This document shows, piece by piece, positions 51,994 through 63,536 of a stretch of DNA of 64,000 bases (its first letter is position 1; every line of letters starts with the position of its first letter). The translations under genes were made by a program, and so were the position numbers. Below the pieces are notes generated by a model. The model worked only from the letters and a program-made list of their open reading frames with translations, searched no databases and was not told where the DNA came from. This DNA is from Paroedura picta (Eukaryota; Chordata; Lepidosauria; Squamata; Gekkonidae), in NCBI RefSeq assembly GCF_049243985.1, contig NC_135386.1:9923501-9987500 (forward strand), read 5' to 3'.

Positions 51994-52246
51994 CCCATAT
52001 CCATTCAAATATACTCCACCCCCTGAATTACCTTTCCCCTGCTGTGCCGTCTAGCAGAGGTTTCTTCTGAGAACCTTTCATGGAACGTACTGAGAAGTCT
52101 TCTCCTGTGATTCTGCATTCGGCTGTTCCACCGTTTTGTGACATGATTCATTTGGGTGTCGCCATTGTTATTTCTAATTGCGGTCGCATAGTGGCTTGTA
52201 CAAGCTCTCTTGAGAGACAAACAGGATGTAAATGCTTTACATGGAA

Positions 52247-52264
52247 AATAAACGTATAAATAAA
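52247..52264 (+). terminator. TMC3: Candidate TMC3 poly(A) signals (two AATAAA)
   Basis: AATAAA occurs at 52247-52252 and 52259-52264, about 525 bp after the TMC3 stop. The foldback MITE at 51884-51993 would then lie inside the 3' UTR. These are the clearest canonical signals seen after the stop. Confidence 0.5.
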
Positions 52265-52599
52265 AAGACGGACGAGACCAGGTCGGGTTTTCGGCAACTG
52301 CTCCACCAAACCTGTGGTGCGTCCTACAAGTTCTGCCAAAAACGTATACGGAACATTTTGCCTGTATCTGGTTTTTGGGGGGCTGGCCATCAAGTCACAG
52401 CTATGGTGTCCCCTGGTGGGATTTTCAGGGCAGAAGAAGTTCAGAGGTCGTTTGATGTTGGATTTCCAAGTCCTGACCAAGGTCGATCTTGCTTGGCTTT
52501 CAAGAGTTACAAGGTGAGGCCAGCCAACCAGCAGGGCTTCCTGTAGTAGCGTCCGAAAAATCCAGCTGAATTATTTCACTACCACCAACGTAGTAGTAG

Positions 52600-53506
52600 A
52601 AATTTATGACGGTTTGCACCAGACGTACAACAGAGGAAATTATACAGTGCATCCCAGATAAAACATGATGTTAAAATACAAAAAATATATGTATATATTA
52701 TTAAAAGTAACTTTAAAACTTGGTGGTAAAATGCGTCGTGGATTTTTAAAACTAGAGCAGAAATAGCTTTGAGCCTGAAACAAAATCCTCATATTTCATT
52801 TTTCATGGACCGTATATTTTCATGGACCGTGCCAGCTCCACGAACTCTTCATACTATTGAACAAAATTTAGCAACAGGTTTATTGATTGGGGGGATTAAT
52901 CAGACAGTAATTTATTGATAATGTCTGTGTTATGGGTTACAGTTCGTCCTAACTTTTGCTTTACAAAGGGATGGATGAACTCAACTCAGGCCTCGGCATA
53001 GAAAGGGCAGTACAGAAAAACGTGTTCAAGATCTTCTACCTGGCCAGAATTACAGGGGCATGTTCTCTCGGAGAAGGAGATCCTTTTATACCTCCCTTCC
53101 AATATTGGTGCCTTCCAGAACCTATCAAGATCTCTGCTGGTTGAAAGCCTGTGTTTCCCCCACCAGGTGTGGTATTGCATATGCTGATACATAAATACTC
53201 ACCGATTCCCCCATATTTTATTGCTGGCAGTCAATTTTAAGGAGTCCTGGCAACCAAATTCCTATCATAAGCAGACTTGAAGAGATGTTCCATATTGGTT
53301 AGCATTTCCCAGCATGTTTTTAAGGCGATGTTCTATCTATAATGCACTTTTGAACTGGAAAAGGGTTCTTACCAGGGTTGTTGCAAAAATAGGATTTTGG
53401 AGGTTCCGTTCCATAGAATAGGCCGGGCATCTTACATTGGTCCCGTGAAGGATGAAAGCACTCTTTGTGTTTGAAATTCAAATCATGCGATCCTAGCTTC
53501 TGAGCA
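52600..53506 (-). repeat. LINE-like fragment
   Basis: Minus strand encodes RTCPCNSGQVEDLEHVFLYC, a Cys/His motif typical of the C-terminus of some LINE polyproteins. The clade is not clear; boundaries are approximate. Confidence 0.5.
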
Positions 53507-53515
53507 GAACTCAAA

Positions 53516-54302
53516 TTGTTGCTGTTGTTAGGTGCAAAGCCGTGTCCGATCCATCACCTTGAGCCCTCGGGGAGGGCGGTGTATAAATATAAATATTTTA
53601 TGTAAATGTTTCAAAATGTTTTATGTAAACCGCCCAGAGCCGTAGGGAAGGGCAGTATAAAAATCGAAATAAATGGCCAATGATCCTCCAGGACTTCCTG
53701 TCTTCTGCCATTCCCCGGAGTCCATTTAAGTTTGCACCGACTGCTTCAGTGACTCCATCCAGCCACCTCATTCTCTGTCGTCCCCTTCTTCTTTTGCCCT
53801 CGATCACTCCCAGCATTAGGCTCTTCTCCAGGACGTCCTTCCTTCTCATGAGGTGGCCAAAGTATTTGAGTTTCATCTTCAGGATCTGGCCTTCTAAGGA
53901 GCAGTCAGGGCTGATCTCCTCTAGGACTGACCGGTTTGTTCGCCTTGCAGTCCAAGGGACTCGCAAGAGTCTTCTCCAGCACCAGAGTTCAAAAGCCTCA
54001 ATTCTTTGACGCTCGGCCTTCCTTATGGTCCAACTTTCGCAGCCATACATTGCAACTGGGAAGACCATAGCCTTGACTAAATGCACTTTTGTTGGCAGGG
54101 TGATGTCTCTGCTTTTTAGGATGCTGTCTAGATTTGCCGTAGCTTTCCTCCCCAGGAGCAAGCGTCTTTTAATTTCTTTGCTGCAGTCCCCATCTGCAGT
54201 GATCTTGGAGCCCAGGAAAATAAATTCTGTCACTACCTCCATTTCTTTCCCATCTATTTGCCAGGAATTGAGAGGGCCGGATGCCATGATCTTCGTTTTC
54301 TT
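53516..54302 (-). repeat. RTE/BovB-type LINE, 5'-truncated, with 9-bp target duplication
   Basis: Open over more than 200 codons on the minus strand (KLKYFGHLMRRKDVLEKSLM, SWTIRKAERQRIEAFELWCW). GAACTCAAA at 53507-53515 and 54303-54311. LINE-tail sequence at about 53562-53677 interrupts its 3' untranslated part. Confidence 0.9.
53562..53677 (+). repeat. Two LINE 3' tails inside the RTE copy
   Basis: CCTTGAGCCCTCGGGGAGGG and AACCGCCCAGAGCCGTAGGG hairpins in succession, each followed by AT-rich sequence. Confidence 0.7.
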
Positions 54303-54365
54303 GAACTCAAAATAGTCCAATGCAAATGCTGGAGGCAAACGTGGGCGTTTATTCTCAAAAGATGA

Positions 54366-54423
54366 TCTCAAGGTTGGACTAGATGATCTAGGAGATCCCT
54401 TCTAACACTATGATTCTGTGATT
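54366..54423 (+). repeat. CR1 LINE 3' end fragment
   Basis: GGTTGGACTAGATGATCTAG and TATGATTCTGTGATT. Confidence 0.75.
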
Positions 54424-54475
54424 GTAAGAAATCCATGCAAAACTTTAGCTCCTGCTGAGTAATAAGATGCTTCTT

Positions 54476-54583
54476 CACGGGTAGTCAGACTGCGGCCCTC
54501 CAGATGTCCACGGACTTCGCTGGCAGGGGCTCATGGGAATTGTAGTCCATGGACATCTGGAGGGCCGCAGTCTGACTACCCCA
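54476..54583. mobile_element. hAT foldback MITE
   Basis: Palindrome CACGGGTAGTCAGACTGCGG to CAGTCTGACTACCCC, about 0.8 kb upstream of STARD5. Confidence 0.9.
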
Positions 54584-54927
54584 AGGGAGTGTTTTCTCCT
54601 TGCCTCTGAGCACATGCTGAGAGCTTTCCTTTTATAGTGTTAGCAGCTCCTATTCAGCGTTAGCAGCTCCTATTAGCAGCTCCCACCACCCCCATGGCAG
54701 ACAACAATTTTCTCCTGACAGAGAAAAAAATCCAGGGCGACCCCAAAACTCTGCAGACAGGGCGGTCTTCTCTTTCCCCTCCATTTTACAACTGCTAAAC
54801 TCTCCTCTTTGCCTACGACGATGCTACTAAGGAGAAAGCCTCCCCGGTTGAATGGCTGCCTGCTTTAAGTTAAAAAGTTAACGCTGCCAGCCTCTCTGCC
54901 CTTCTCCCTGGCGAGATTATATTCCTG

Positions 54928-55053
54928 CAGGGGTAGTCAAACTGCGGCCCTCCAGATGTCCATGGACTACAATTCCCATGAGCCCCTGTTGGCAGGGGCT
55001 CATGGGAATTGTAGTCCATGGACATCTGGAGGGCCGCAGTTTGACTACCTCTG
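54928..55053. mobile_element. hAT foldback MITE next to the STARD5 CpG island
   Basis: Near-perfect palindrome. TATTCCTG lies directly before it and again one base after its end, a likely target duplication. Confidence 0.9.
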
Positions 55054-55129
55054 ATATTCCTGCAATGGGTGGAATTCCGGAAAGGTGATTGGGGGGGGTG
55101 CTTTCATCCAGTAGGGGGCTCCTTTCCTT

Positions 55130-55700
55130 GCTCGGGGAAAGCCTCCCCGGTTGAATTTCCGCCTCGTTAAGGGCGCAGGAGCCCGGCCAGGTTCCCTCCA
55201 GGGCGAACCTCCCTCCCTCCCTCCCTCCTGCTCCGGAGCCAGGCGGCCAGTCTCCTCCCAGCGCACACAGGCGGAGGCGGCGCCGGGATCGCCCATCCCT
55301 TGGGCGGCTCTGCTGCTGCGCTTGCGGCCGCCTCCGCCATCCCGGCGCCACGGAGCCGCTGCCTCGTCGTGCCCGGCTGCCCATGGAGCCCTACCGAGCC
55401 GCCGCCGCCCGGGCCGCCGAGCAGATGCAGCTCTACCGCGAGGACCTCAGCGGCTGGCGGAGCTGCAAGCGCACGGTGAGCGACAGAGCGAGCCCTTCTC
55501 GCGGCCCCCAGGGGCCCAGCACTCGCTCTCCGGCCTCCGCAGGGAGCAGCGCGGCTACGAAGCGGGGAGCTGCACCTTTGAGTGCTCGAGCGCCTGTTGA
55601 AGGGGTGGGAAATCCCACCGGGAGGAAGAAAGCTAGCAGCTCAAGGAGAAGGCTTCCGCTCGCGCCCATGCCGTGGGGAGCTGAGTGTCCGCTGGCGGGG
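55130..55700 (+). promoter_or_regulatory. STARD5: CpG island and promoter region of STARD5
   Basis: A dense run of CpGs covers the sequence around the STARD5 start codon, with GC-box-like stretches and CCTCCCTCCC repeats near 55210-55227 and no TATA box. This is a typical broad housekeeping-type promoter. The exact start of transcription is not visible. Confidence 0.75.
55383..55475 (+). CDS. STARD5: STARD5 exon 1 (residues 1-31)
   Basis: Starts ATGGAGCCCTACC and ends ACG|GTGAGC. It encodes an Ala-rich N-terminal helix and YREDLSGWRSCKRT. It is in very CpG-rich DNA. Confidence 0.94.
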
Positions 55701-58700
55701 GCCGAGGGACATGCTTTAGGATGCTCTGGGCTGATCCTGCGTTGAGCAGGGGGTTGGACTAGATGGCCTGTGTGGCCCCTTCCAACTCTAGGATTCTATG
55801 ATTCTATGTGTAGTTAGTTACAGGCGTTCAGGCCAAGTTATACAAGCAAAATAGGAAGAGACCGCTGCAGTGCTGTCATAAGGGACAGGGCAGCGAAGAC
55901 GTGTCATGCGAGTCAAACGAGAACTTTAAACTATCGTCCTTCAAGACATTGTATTTTCCTGGCAGAGGGGGCCGTAGGAAAGAGCCCCAAACCCTCACCT
56001 GCGGTCGGTAGAGGAATTCCTCTCTGCATGCAAGGGTGAGCAATGTCGCTTTTTTTTTTTAGCTCGCTTAGCTGTCGGGCTGGCATTTTAGGACACGGAT
56101 TCGAATTGCCCCTTTGGGATGAATGGGAAATGGCCTTCAGTACCCAGGGGTTCATGAAGCCCTGGTTGAGAAAGCCTTTCTTAGGTGATGTGTTGATATA
56201 GAGTCAAAACCTGGAAGAACGCATCTCCCTAGTCAGGGGGGCCCTAAATGGCCTTTCGGACAACACGTTAATGTCAAGCTGTGGGAGTTCTCTCCTCTTC
56301 CTGTACCCTGTCCCCTCCCTGTCCATGTCTGCGGGAGATACTGAGCTGGATACATTTTAAAATATATTAACAGTGTGCGTGCTTGCTAGGTTTTGTGAGT
56401 GCCTGCATACCAAGGCCTCGGAACTGGGCCGGACGCATGTGGGCCACTGAGCATGTTCTTGGTACTGTCACCCCAGACATCCCACTTCCCTTTCATTCCA
56501 TCTAGCCAGAAAAGCAAGACTTAGGATTGGGATGGAGCCACAGGCCTTTGTTCAGTGAAACTGTGTTTTTTCAAGGAATCTAGGTAGGTGCCCACCTTGG
56601 CACATGAGCAGGGGGCGTCTGCTGTATCTGAGCCTCCTCACCTTGGGTCAGGGCAGTGCTGGAGGATGGGAGCGCCCCTTTCTCATCTCCGCCTACTTGT
56701 CTGCATCTGTCCTTGCAGCTGGGGGATCTGGAGGAAGAAGTAGTAGCAGAAGAAGATCAGTGCTGGCAGGGGCTCGTGGGAATTGTAGTCCATGGGCTTC
56801 TTGAGAGCCACAGTTTGGGCACCCCTGTAGCTAGTGTATAACGGAATCAAAATGCGCCTTATGGTTCTCACTGTTGAAATGGTTTTGTGGTTGTGGAGCT
56901 GATGGTTTTCACCCTGTTGTGAACCGCCCCGAGCCAGCACGCCGGAAGGGGCGGTCATAAGGAATCCAAACATAATTAAATAAATAAAGGGAGCCTTCTC
57001 AAGCACCTGTTCCTGATTTGCTTTGACTTGGGAAGACATGAATGCCTGGCCGCCACGTAGTTTGTGGTAGATTTAGGTTTTGTTAGGAAACTTAGCATTG
57101 TGGCCCCAAATTCACAAGCAAGACTTCCGCTTCACAAAAATATATTTTTATCTTCTGCAAAAATGTGAAATGCGGAAACAGTCAATTGGAATCCAGAAAT
57201 AAGAGTCATTATTGCTTTTTAACAAAACCAAACAAAGAGGCACAAAAGGATCTGTGAGCAAGTTTTCGGGTTCTCCAGAATTCCTCGTCAGTATTCCAAA
57301 CGCACACAAGGTGAGTATTGAATTGCATGATTACGCTGCTCTTGTTTTAAATCTGGGGACATCGGCAATAAGAGGAAAAAAGTAAAATATTGTAACTACC
57401 AAGTAGCTTATCATTTACTTAAATCTTTTTTTTTTCCCAGAATGAAATTTCTATTTCTTGGAAGCCATCAACTGAATTTCATGGAAACATGTGAGTGAAA
57501 TGTATAAACAATGTGATAAGCTGACTTGGCTGTTTCCTCACCACATATTTTGTGGCATTTACATCTCACTCCTGATCAGAGTTCTACCTGTCTGAGGCCA
57601 CGGAGTGTGCGGAGAAGGGTTTAACTGTGGCTGATTCCGCACTTTGTTTTTTCCATTGTGGATCCTGCTGAATTCAGATTGATTTGAACTTGGGTCTTTC
57701 TCGATCCCCCGCCTTCCCCATTGAAACAGAAAGTGTTCTGCACTTGATTGGGGAAGCTCAGAAGGGGGAGGGGAGGCAAGCGCAGCAGGAGTCTCTTTCT
57801 TTCTTTTTTGGAATGAGGGTGGGAGGATTGGAGACAGCAGAGAAGGGGGAATAAATTCAAGAGAAAATCTCTGCTGAGAGAAGTTAGGGCTTCTGGAGCG
57901 CAATCACTTTAAGACAATCTTTGCAACCAGGAAGTCTTGAAACTGATGCCGTGGCCAATCAGGGAAGACTCCTTGTGGCAGGGAGAAGGAAGTTAATTAG
58001 CAAAAAGCAAAAATCTGCACACTTACTGATGCCGGGTTTTCAATTATCAAGGGTTATATCCACTTCTGGATATCACGCGGGAAAGGTAGGGTCAGCCCGG
58101 ATCAATCATGCATGTCGCAGAGGGAAATTTTTAAGCACCCAAAATCAAAATGGAAATCGAATTCATTGTAGATGGGAGGGATTCATTAGTACTGGGAGTG
58201 GGTAAAAAGCCTCATGCAGACTACACCTGTGTTTCGGATTGCACTCTTCGTTTCCTTCCTCTTGAACTGCTTGGTTTGGCCAGTGTCTTCTTTCCGTGCT
58301 TGCAAATTCTTTGCAAGGCAGCCGAGTCTGGAGATGTTGCCTGGAAGAGCTACCTTTGGTTGGTTTGGGGGGGGGAGGGCTGTGGCTCAGAGGTAGAGCA
58401 TCCGCTTTACGCGCAGAAGGTCCCAGGTTCAGTCCCCGTCATCTTCAGTTTGAAAGGTTCAGATAGCAAGTGATGAGAAAGATCTCTGCCTGGAGAGCAC
58501 GGCTAGTCAGAATAAATAATACAGATCATAGACCAGGGGTGGACAAACTGTGGCCCTCCAGATGTCCATGGACTACAATTCCCATGAGCCCCTGCCAGCA
58601 TTTGTAACCCATGGACATCTGGAGGGCCACAGTTTGCCCACCCCTGTCATAAACCATCATTCTGAATGAAATTGGTGTAGGCTAAAAGTATTTTGTATGC

Positions 58701-61700
58701 CTTTATTCCAATTGAGCCAGAACGAGGTCCAGATTTGGAAGCTGTTTTCAAAGTACATGCAAGCCTTTTTTCTATAATGTGTCGATGAACTGCTTGCAGT
58801 GGCTCGTTTGCCTTTTATTAACAATTGGCCCAAACGATGGGGATGCTTAAGAACCACAGTTGAGTATTCTGCCACTTTCTACACCAAAGGAGGAGAAACT
58901 GGAGAGGCTGTCAGCAAAACTCAGTTTGGTTTTCATTTGTCTCTTTGCTTCATTCCTTCCTCGTCTGCTCCCCCCTCTTGGACAGATACAAATTGGAGGG
59001 AATCCTGCCTGCTAAACCGGAGGCCGTGCTTAGATGTATAAAACCAGAGGACGGAGGCCTTCGAGAAAAATGGGATAAAAACGTGAAGGAATTGTTGATC
59101 ATCGAGAGAATCGATGACGTAAGTACTCACGGGTGGAGAAGGGCATGTGCTGTTGCGTGGGTCACTTCTCAGTGCTTAAGCAAGGGGCTACGTGTCTTTG
59201 TGATCTTGCCAACCCAGGTTGCGTCCCATACTTGGCATAAAATGGTCACCAGGGGGAAGGGATCTCAACTGTCCCCCATTGTCTGCCCCAAGTGCCAACG
59301 TGCATATGAAGAAATGTACCAAAAGATAGTACAAAATAACCTTGTTTGTGCTTTGCAGAACATTTGCATTACTAGAACTATCACACCTTCGGCATTAATG
59401 AAGATCATTTCCCCAAGGGATTTCTTAGATGTGGTCCAGATTAAGCAGGACGAGAATGGGACAATATTATCGGCAGGTAAGTTGGCTAAAGCCCGCTAGG
59501 ATCTGTACTCAATTTCTACAGGTGACTTGCAGAACCAGGCCTTCTCAGTCCACAGAAGCCAGTGGGCCTCGTAGGGTGTGGAAACATACTCCGGATTCCA
59601 CTGCTGGTCCCTCAGGATAGTCAAGATGCAGGTGTGAATGGGCACCACTGAACTGGAAAGCAGAAGTGGAGTAATCTGAGAGTTTGGCATTTTGCTGCTC
59701 AGGCACACAAAATCTTATGCTTTGATAAATCTGTTAGTCTCTAAGGTCCTTTTCTGTTGCTGGATCATGAAGGTGGGGGAGTCAGCAACCAGAAAGGTTT
59801 TTTTTTCTCCAGCAGTGTCCCCTTCCTGTCCTGCAGGGACCAGTCCAAGAGATTTTTGCCTCCCGAGGATTTTGACTGAGTGGTTCCCATTTTTAAAATC
59901 ACTTTTTATGGTCTTCATGAGGACGGTTTAAGGTATTATTATAGAAGAAGAAGAGTTGTTTTTTATCCCCTGCTTTTCACTGCCCGAAGGAGTCTCAGAG
60001 TGGTGTACAATTGCCTTCCCTTCCGCTCCCCACAACAGACCCCCTGTGAGGGAGGTGAGGCTGAGAGAGCCCTGACAGGATTGCTGTGTGAGAACAGCAC
60101 TATCAGGGCTGGGACAAGGCCAAGGCCACCCAGCTGGCTCCATGTGGAGGAGCAGGGAATCAAATCCAACTCACTCTCAACCACTACACCACACTGGCTT
60201 TTGAAAGGCCTAACCCCTGCATTGCCTCCCAATTTACATACCTTTCTGTTCCGCAGTCCCTTTGTGGCAAGGATTCTCTTCTCCCTGCTTGTGTTACATT
60301 TCGGCGTTTATTTTTATCAGTTTGTTTGCAACAGCTTGGGTTTGTTTCCATGCCCCTCCCTCTCCCCTCCTTGCAGCAACCAACGTGGAGCATCCGGAGT
60401 GCCCACCTGCACCAGGTTACGTGAGGGGACGGAATTATCCTTGCGGCTGTTTCTGTAGTCCTGTCCCAGGGTAAGACTCAATTACTAGGTAGAACAGGGG
60501 CGTCCAACTGCAGCCCTCCAGATGTGTGCTAAGCAGGTGCTCTGCCCCTGAGCCACACACCCTTCCTAGGGTCTCCTCCTTACAACAACCATGCCTGGTC
60601 AATTAGACAGGATAGCTGGTGCAAATTGGCCCTTTAGGTCTTCCAGGGCCTGGCCTGGCACTTGACTACACCATGTTGGCCCCGTGGCCCTTACCAACGG
60701 CCAAGGTAGTCTACCTCTGAATACAGAAATAACAAAGAAGGGCTCTCCTCATGGGCATCCTAGAAAGAGCTGCCTGGTTATTGTTGGAAACAGGCCATAT
60801 GGATTCTTGATCTGATTTCATAGAATCATAGAATCACAGAATCATAGAATCATAGAGTTGGAAGGGGCCATACAGGCTATCTAGTCTGACCCCCACCGGG
60901 TCTCTGGTTGAGCCTGGGGCAGTGGGTAAAGATCAGTGGGGCCCCCCTGATGTCAAGCTCCAACTTTGATTATTTTGTCTCTCTTTCCTCCTCCTTCTAG
61001 CGATAGGGCAGGGGTTGGGGGTTTTCCACCATGTTGTATTGGTACTTTTCAGTCCATTTTAATGGGGTTTAATGGGGGGGGGGGGCTTATCTGGACATTT
61101 TGTAACGCGCCACGAATCTGCTTAGGAGTGGTAGGTAATAAATTAAATAATAATAATCACAGAATCATAGAGTTGGAAGGGGCCATGCAGGCCATCTAGT
61201 CCAACCCCCTGCTCAATGTTCATAGAATCATAGTATCATAGAATCATAGAGTTGGAAGGGGCCATACAGGCCATCTAGTCCAACCCCCTGCTCAACGCAG
61301 GATCAGCCCAAAGCATCCTAAAGCATCCAAGAAAAGTGTGTATCCAATTTAGTTGGATTTAGTTGGATTCAATATATTTACTGTGGGGATATACATGTCA
61401 AATCCTGGTAATTTAAACCACTGATTTTAACCACACCTCTCTGGGTCACAAATATCTGTGCATGAGAGTACTCTTTTCCCCTGCTTTGCACTCTGCACTT
61501 CCCAAGGCACTCTGCACTTCCCTCTGACATGCTTGGGCTTTCTCCTCCCCCAGGGACCCAGGCAAAACCCAGTTGCTCAGCTTCTTCCAGAGCGATCTAT
61601 GTGGCAACCTTCCTCATTCGATCGTCGACTCGTTCTTCGCAAGCAGCCTTGCCGAGTTCTACAGCAACCTGGCCAAAGCGGTGACGACACTTGTGGCCTA

Positions 61701-61701
61701 A
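55383..61701 (+). CDS. STARD5: STARD5, StAR-related lipid transfer protein 5 (6 coding exons, 211 aa)
   Basis: Spliced gene; the exons are listed separately and sum to 636 nt with compatible phases. The product is almost entirely one START domain, a hydrophobic pocket that binds a sterol-type lipid. STARD5 is a soluble cytosolic protein linked in the literature to cholesterol and bile-acid binding. Recognisable stretches are YREDLSGWRSCKR, ISISWKPSTEFHGN, TITPSALMKIISPRDFLDVV, YVRGRNYPCGCFCSPVPG and a C-terminal helix DSFFASSLAEFYSNLAKAV. Human STARD5 is about 213 residues, so length and ends agree. The start codon sits in a good context (CCCATGG) in a CpG island. The gene lies in the same orientation about 3.7 kb after TMC3, consistent with the human order. 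STARD4 and STARD6 are the nearest relatives, but the sequence and synteny favour STARD5. Confidence 0.96.
55711..55807 (+). repeat. CR1 LINE 3' end in STARD5 intron 1
   Basis: GGGCTGATCCTGCGTTGAGC to GATTCTATGATTCTATG. Confidence 0.85.
56757..56827. mobile_element. hAT foldback MITE, half copy
   Basis: One arm (GGCAGGGGCTCGTGGGAATT to GGGCACCCCTG), STARD5 intron 1. Confidence 0.7.
56900..56990 (+). repeat. LINE 3' tail
   Basis: GAACCGCCCCGAGCCAGCAC hairpin and (AAAT)n end. Confidence 0.6.
57441..57490 (+). CDS. STARD5: STARD5 exon 2 (residues 32-47)
   Basis: A 50-nt exon with acceptor TTTTCCCAG and donor AT|GTGAGT. It encodes NEISISWKPSTEFHGN, matching the START segment VSWRPSVEFPGN that I recall from human STARD5. 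Confidence 0.93.
57624..58235 (+). mobile_element. MITE of the GGGCTGATTCTGCAC family, STARD5 intron 2
   Basis: GGCTGATTCCGCACTTTG at the start and CATGCAGACTACACCTG at the end, with body matching 62041-62658 in reverse. Confidence 0.85.
58370..58500 (+). repeat. tRNA-derived SINE, third family
   Basis: GGCTGTGGCTCAGAGGTAGA (A box) and CCAGGTTCAGTCCCCGTC (B box), then a non-tRNA body. STARD5 intron 2. Confidence 0.75.
58534..58646. mobile_element. hAT foldback MITE with 8-bp target duplication
   Basis: Flanked by TCATAGAC (58526-58533) and TCATAAAC (58647-58654). STARD5 intron 2. Confidence 0.93.
58986..59118 (+). CDS. STARD5: STARD5 exon 3 (residues 48-92)
   Basis: Acceptor TCTTGGACAG, donor GAC|GTAAGT. 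It encodes YKLEGILPAKPEAVLRCIKP, then GGLREKWDKNVKELLIIERI. Confidence 0.95.
59359..59476 (+). CDS. STARD5: STARD5 exon 4 (residues 93-131)
   Basis: Acceptor GCTTTGCAG, donor G|GTAAGT. It encodes NICITRTITPSALMKIISPR and DFLDVVQIKQDENGTILSA. Confidence 0.95.
59942..60200 (-). repeat. CORE/MIR-like tRNA-derived SINE, STARD5 intron 4
   Basis: Minus-strand full-length copy ending about 175 bp before exon 5. Confidence 0.8.
60377..60470 (+). CDS. STARD5: STARD5 exon 5 (residues 132-162)
   Basis: Acceptor TCCTTGCAG, donor GG|GTAAGA. It encodes TNVEHPECPPAPGYVRGRN and the Cys-rich PCGCFCSPVPG. Confidence 0.95.
60818..60892 (-). repeat. CR1 LINE 3' end
   Basis: Minus-strand tail with four ATAGAATC-type units, then GAGTTGGAAGGGGCCATACA. 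STARD5 intron 5. Confidence 0.85.
61157..61345 (-). repeat. CR1 LINE 3' end, duplicated
   Basis: Two successive minus-strand tails, the second reaching AAGCATCCAAGAAAAGTGTG. STARD5 intron 5. Confidence 0.85.
61554..61701 (+). CDS. STARD5: STARD5 exon 6 (residues 163-211 and stop)
   Basis: Acceptor CTCCCCCAG, stop TAA at 61699-61701. It encodes DPGKTQLLSFFQSDLCGNLP and the closing START helix ending KAVTTLVA. Confidence 0.95.
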
Positions 61702-62040
61702 GGGATTCTTTTCCCTAGGAAAACTGGACCAACAGGGTTTCTGTCGATGTCTGCAGTTCTGCAATTGCCGTTGGGCCGGACTGGAACGGAAGCAGTGACA
61801 AGCATTCGGAAATCCCATTGGTATTTCAGTGGGAAAGATGTAACTTGTCGGCTGAAATCAGTGGTGCTTAGAAATGCTTCCAGCCTAAGAAGAATTTTCC
61901 ATGTTAAGTGGCACATGCATTGGGTCCAGAGCACTGTGCTTTGGTTGGAGCATATAATCTCTCTTTTTTCTGGTGGTTTGATTTTTAAAGGAATTATGAG
62001 TTTCTAGTCCACAAGGCTGGGACGCATGGGTGATATTTAT

Positions 62041-62658
62041 TCAGGGTGTAGTCTGCACAGGGCTTTTTACCCACTGCCAGCCCGAATAAATCCCTGCTGC
62101 CTATACTGAACTCGATTTCCACTTTGATTTTGGGTGCTTTAAATTTTCCCTCTGCAACAAACAGGATTGATTCGTGGTGACTCTACCTTTCCCCCGCGAT
62201 ATCCAGGAGTGGATATAACCCTCGATGTTTGGAAAATCGGCATCTGTAAATGTGCAGATCTCTGCTATTTTCAAATTAACTACGCTACCATAGTAAAGCA
62301 GTCTTCCCTGATTGGCTAGGGCATCAGTTCAAAGACTTCCTGGTTCCCGGTTGCAAGACTTCCCTTAAAGTGACTGCGCTCCAGAAGCTCTAACTTCTCT
62401 CAGCAGAGATTTGCCACTTGAAACTATTTCCCCCTCCTCTGCTATCTCCAATCTCCTGCCCCATTCAAGAAAAGAAAGAGATTCCTGTTGTGCTTGGCTC
62501 CCCTCCCCACTCTGAGCTTTCCCAATCGAGTGCAGAAAACTTTCTGCTTCAATGGGCGGGGAGGGGGGTAAAATAGAGGAAGACCCGAGTTCAAACCGAT
62601 CTGAATTCAGCAGGATCCCCAATGGAAAAAAACAAAGTAAGTGCAGAATCAGCCCAGG
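62041..62658 (-). mobile_element. MITE of the GGGCTGATTCTGCAC family, antisense, after STARD5
   Basis: GGGTGTAGTCTGCACAGG at the left and GTAAGTGCAGAATCAGCCC at the right are the two family ends in reverse. Confidence 0.85.
62085..62090 (+). terminator. STARD5: Candidate STARD5 poly(A) signal inside a MITE
   Basis: This is the first AATAAA seen after the STARD5 stop. It belongs to a repeat inserted in antisense orientation (62041-62658); other family members carry a similar AATAAA on that strand. Confidence 0.4.
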
Positions 62659-62659
62659 T

Positions 62660-63400
62660 TAAGGGCAAAGGCTGATCCGGATTATAGGGTTTGGTTCTCT
62701 GTGTATTTCTTCACTCCTCTTGGTGACTCCCTTTGTTGTGCTAGCACCTTGCCAGGTGCTGCCCAGGGTGTGCCAGGGATCCACCTGAACTCTGGGGTGG
62801 CTGCGATCTCCACTGATAACTCCTGTGGTTTGCATGCAAAGGCTCCTTGCCTGTACATCTTGCTGCTGATACAACTGCAAACCGCGCACAGAGTATTCCT
62901 CCGAAGGAGCCTGGCAGACCTGCTACTGGGACCCACTGGGGGGAAGAATCCTTTGCATGCACTCATCCTGGCGCTAGACAGAGATATCGGTAGCCATGCA
63001 CAAGACCCGGGTATGTGAAGCGAGGCTTAAGACATAGATAACATTGGGAGCGTCTTGCTTAAGGCATTCTGTGCCCACTATCCTGGTGGAGTCAGGCCTG
63101 TGGGGGCCCCATTATTTAATGAATAGCTTTCCCGAATGCAGTCAAAAGATCTTCATGCCTATGAATGTTTTGGGCTCAAGTATAGGAGGCCACGAACTAG
63201 AACATAGATGGCTGAAACGAAAGTGCCAATTCTCCATCGGGTAAAGGGGCAGAAGAGAAAACTTGATGGGTCAGCAGAATAACACGGTCTCAGCTCTTGG
63301 TGGGGTGTCCCAGTTCAGACAACAGGGGGAGGAGGGCATGTCTGAATGCTCTTTCTCCCTTTCCACCTTTTGAAAACTAGCTTTCCAGGGTCATCTAGTA
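62660..63400. other. No gene recognised
   Basis: Overlapping short open frames on both strands but no recognised protein, splice-supported exon or repeat. Confidence 0.4.
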
Positions 63401-63536
63401 CAGGGGTAGTCAACCTGTGGTCCTCCAGATGTCCATGGACTACAATTCCCACAAGCCCCTGCCAGTGAATGCTGGCAGGGGGTCATGGGAATTGTAGTAC
63501 ATGGACATCTGGAGGACCACAGGTTGACTACCCCTG
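63401..63536. mobile_element. hAT foldback MITE, full palindrome
   Basis: 136 bp, CAGGGGTAGTCAACCTGTGG to GTTGACTACCCCTG. Confidence 0.9.
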
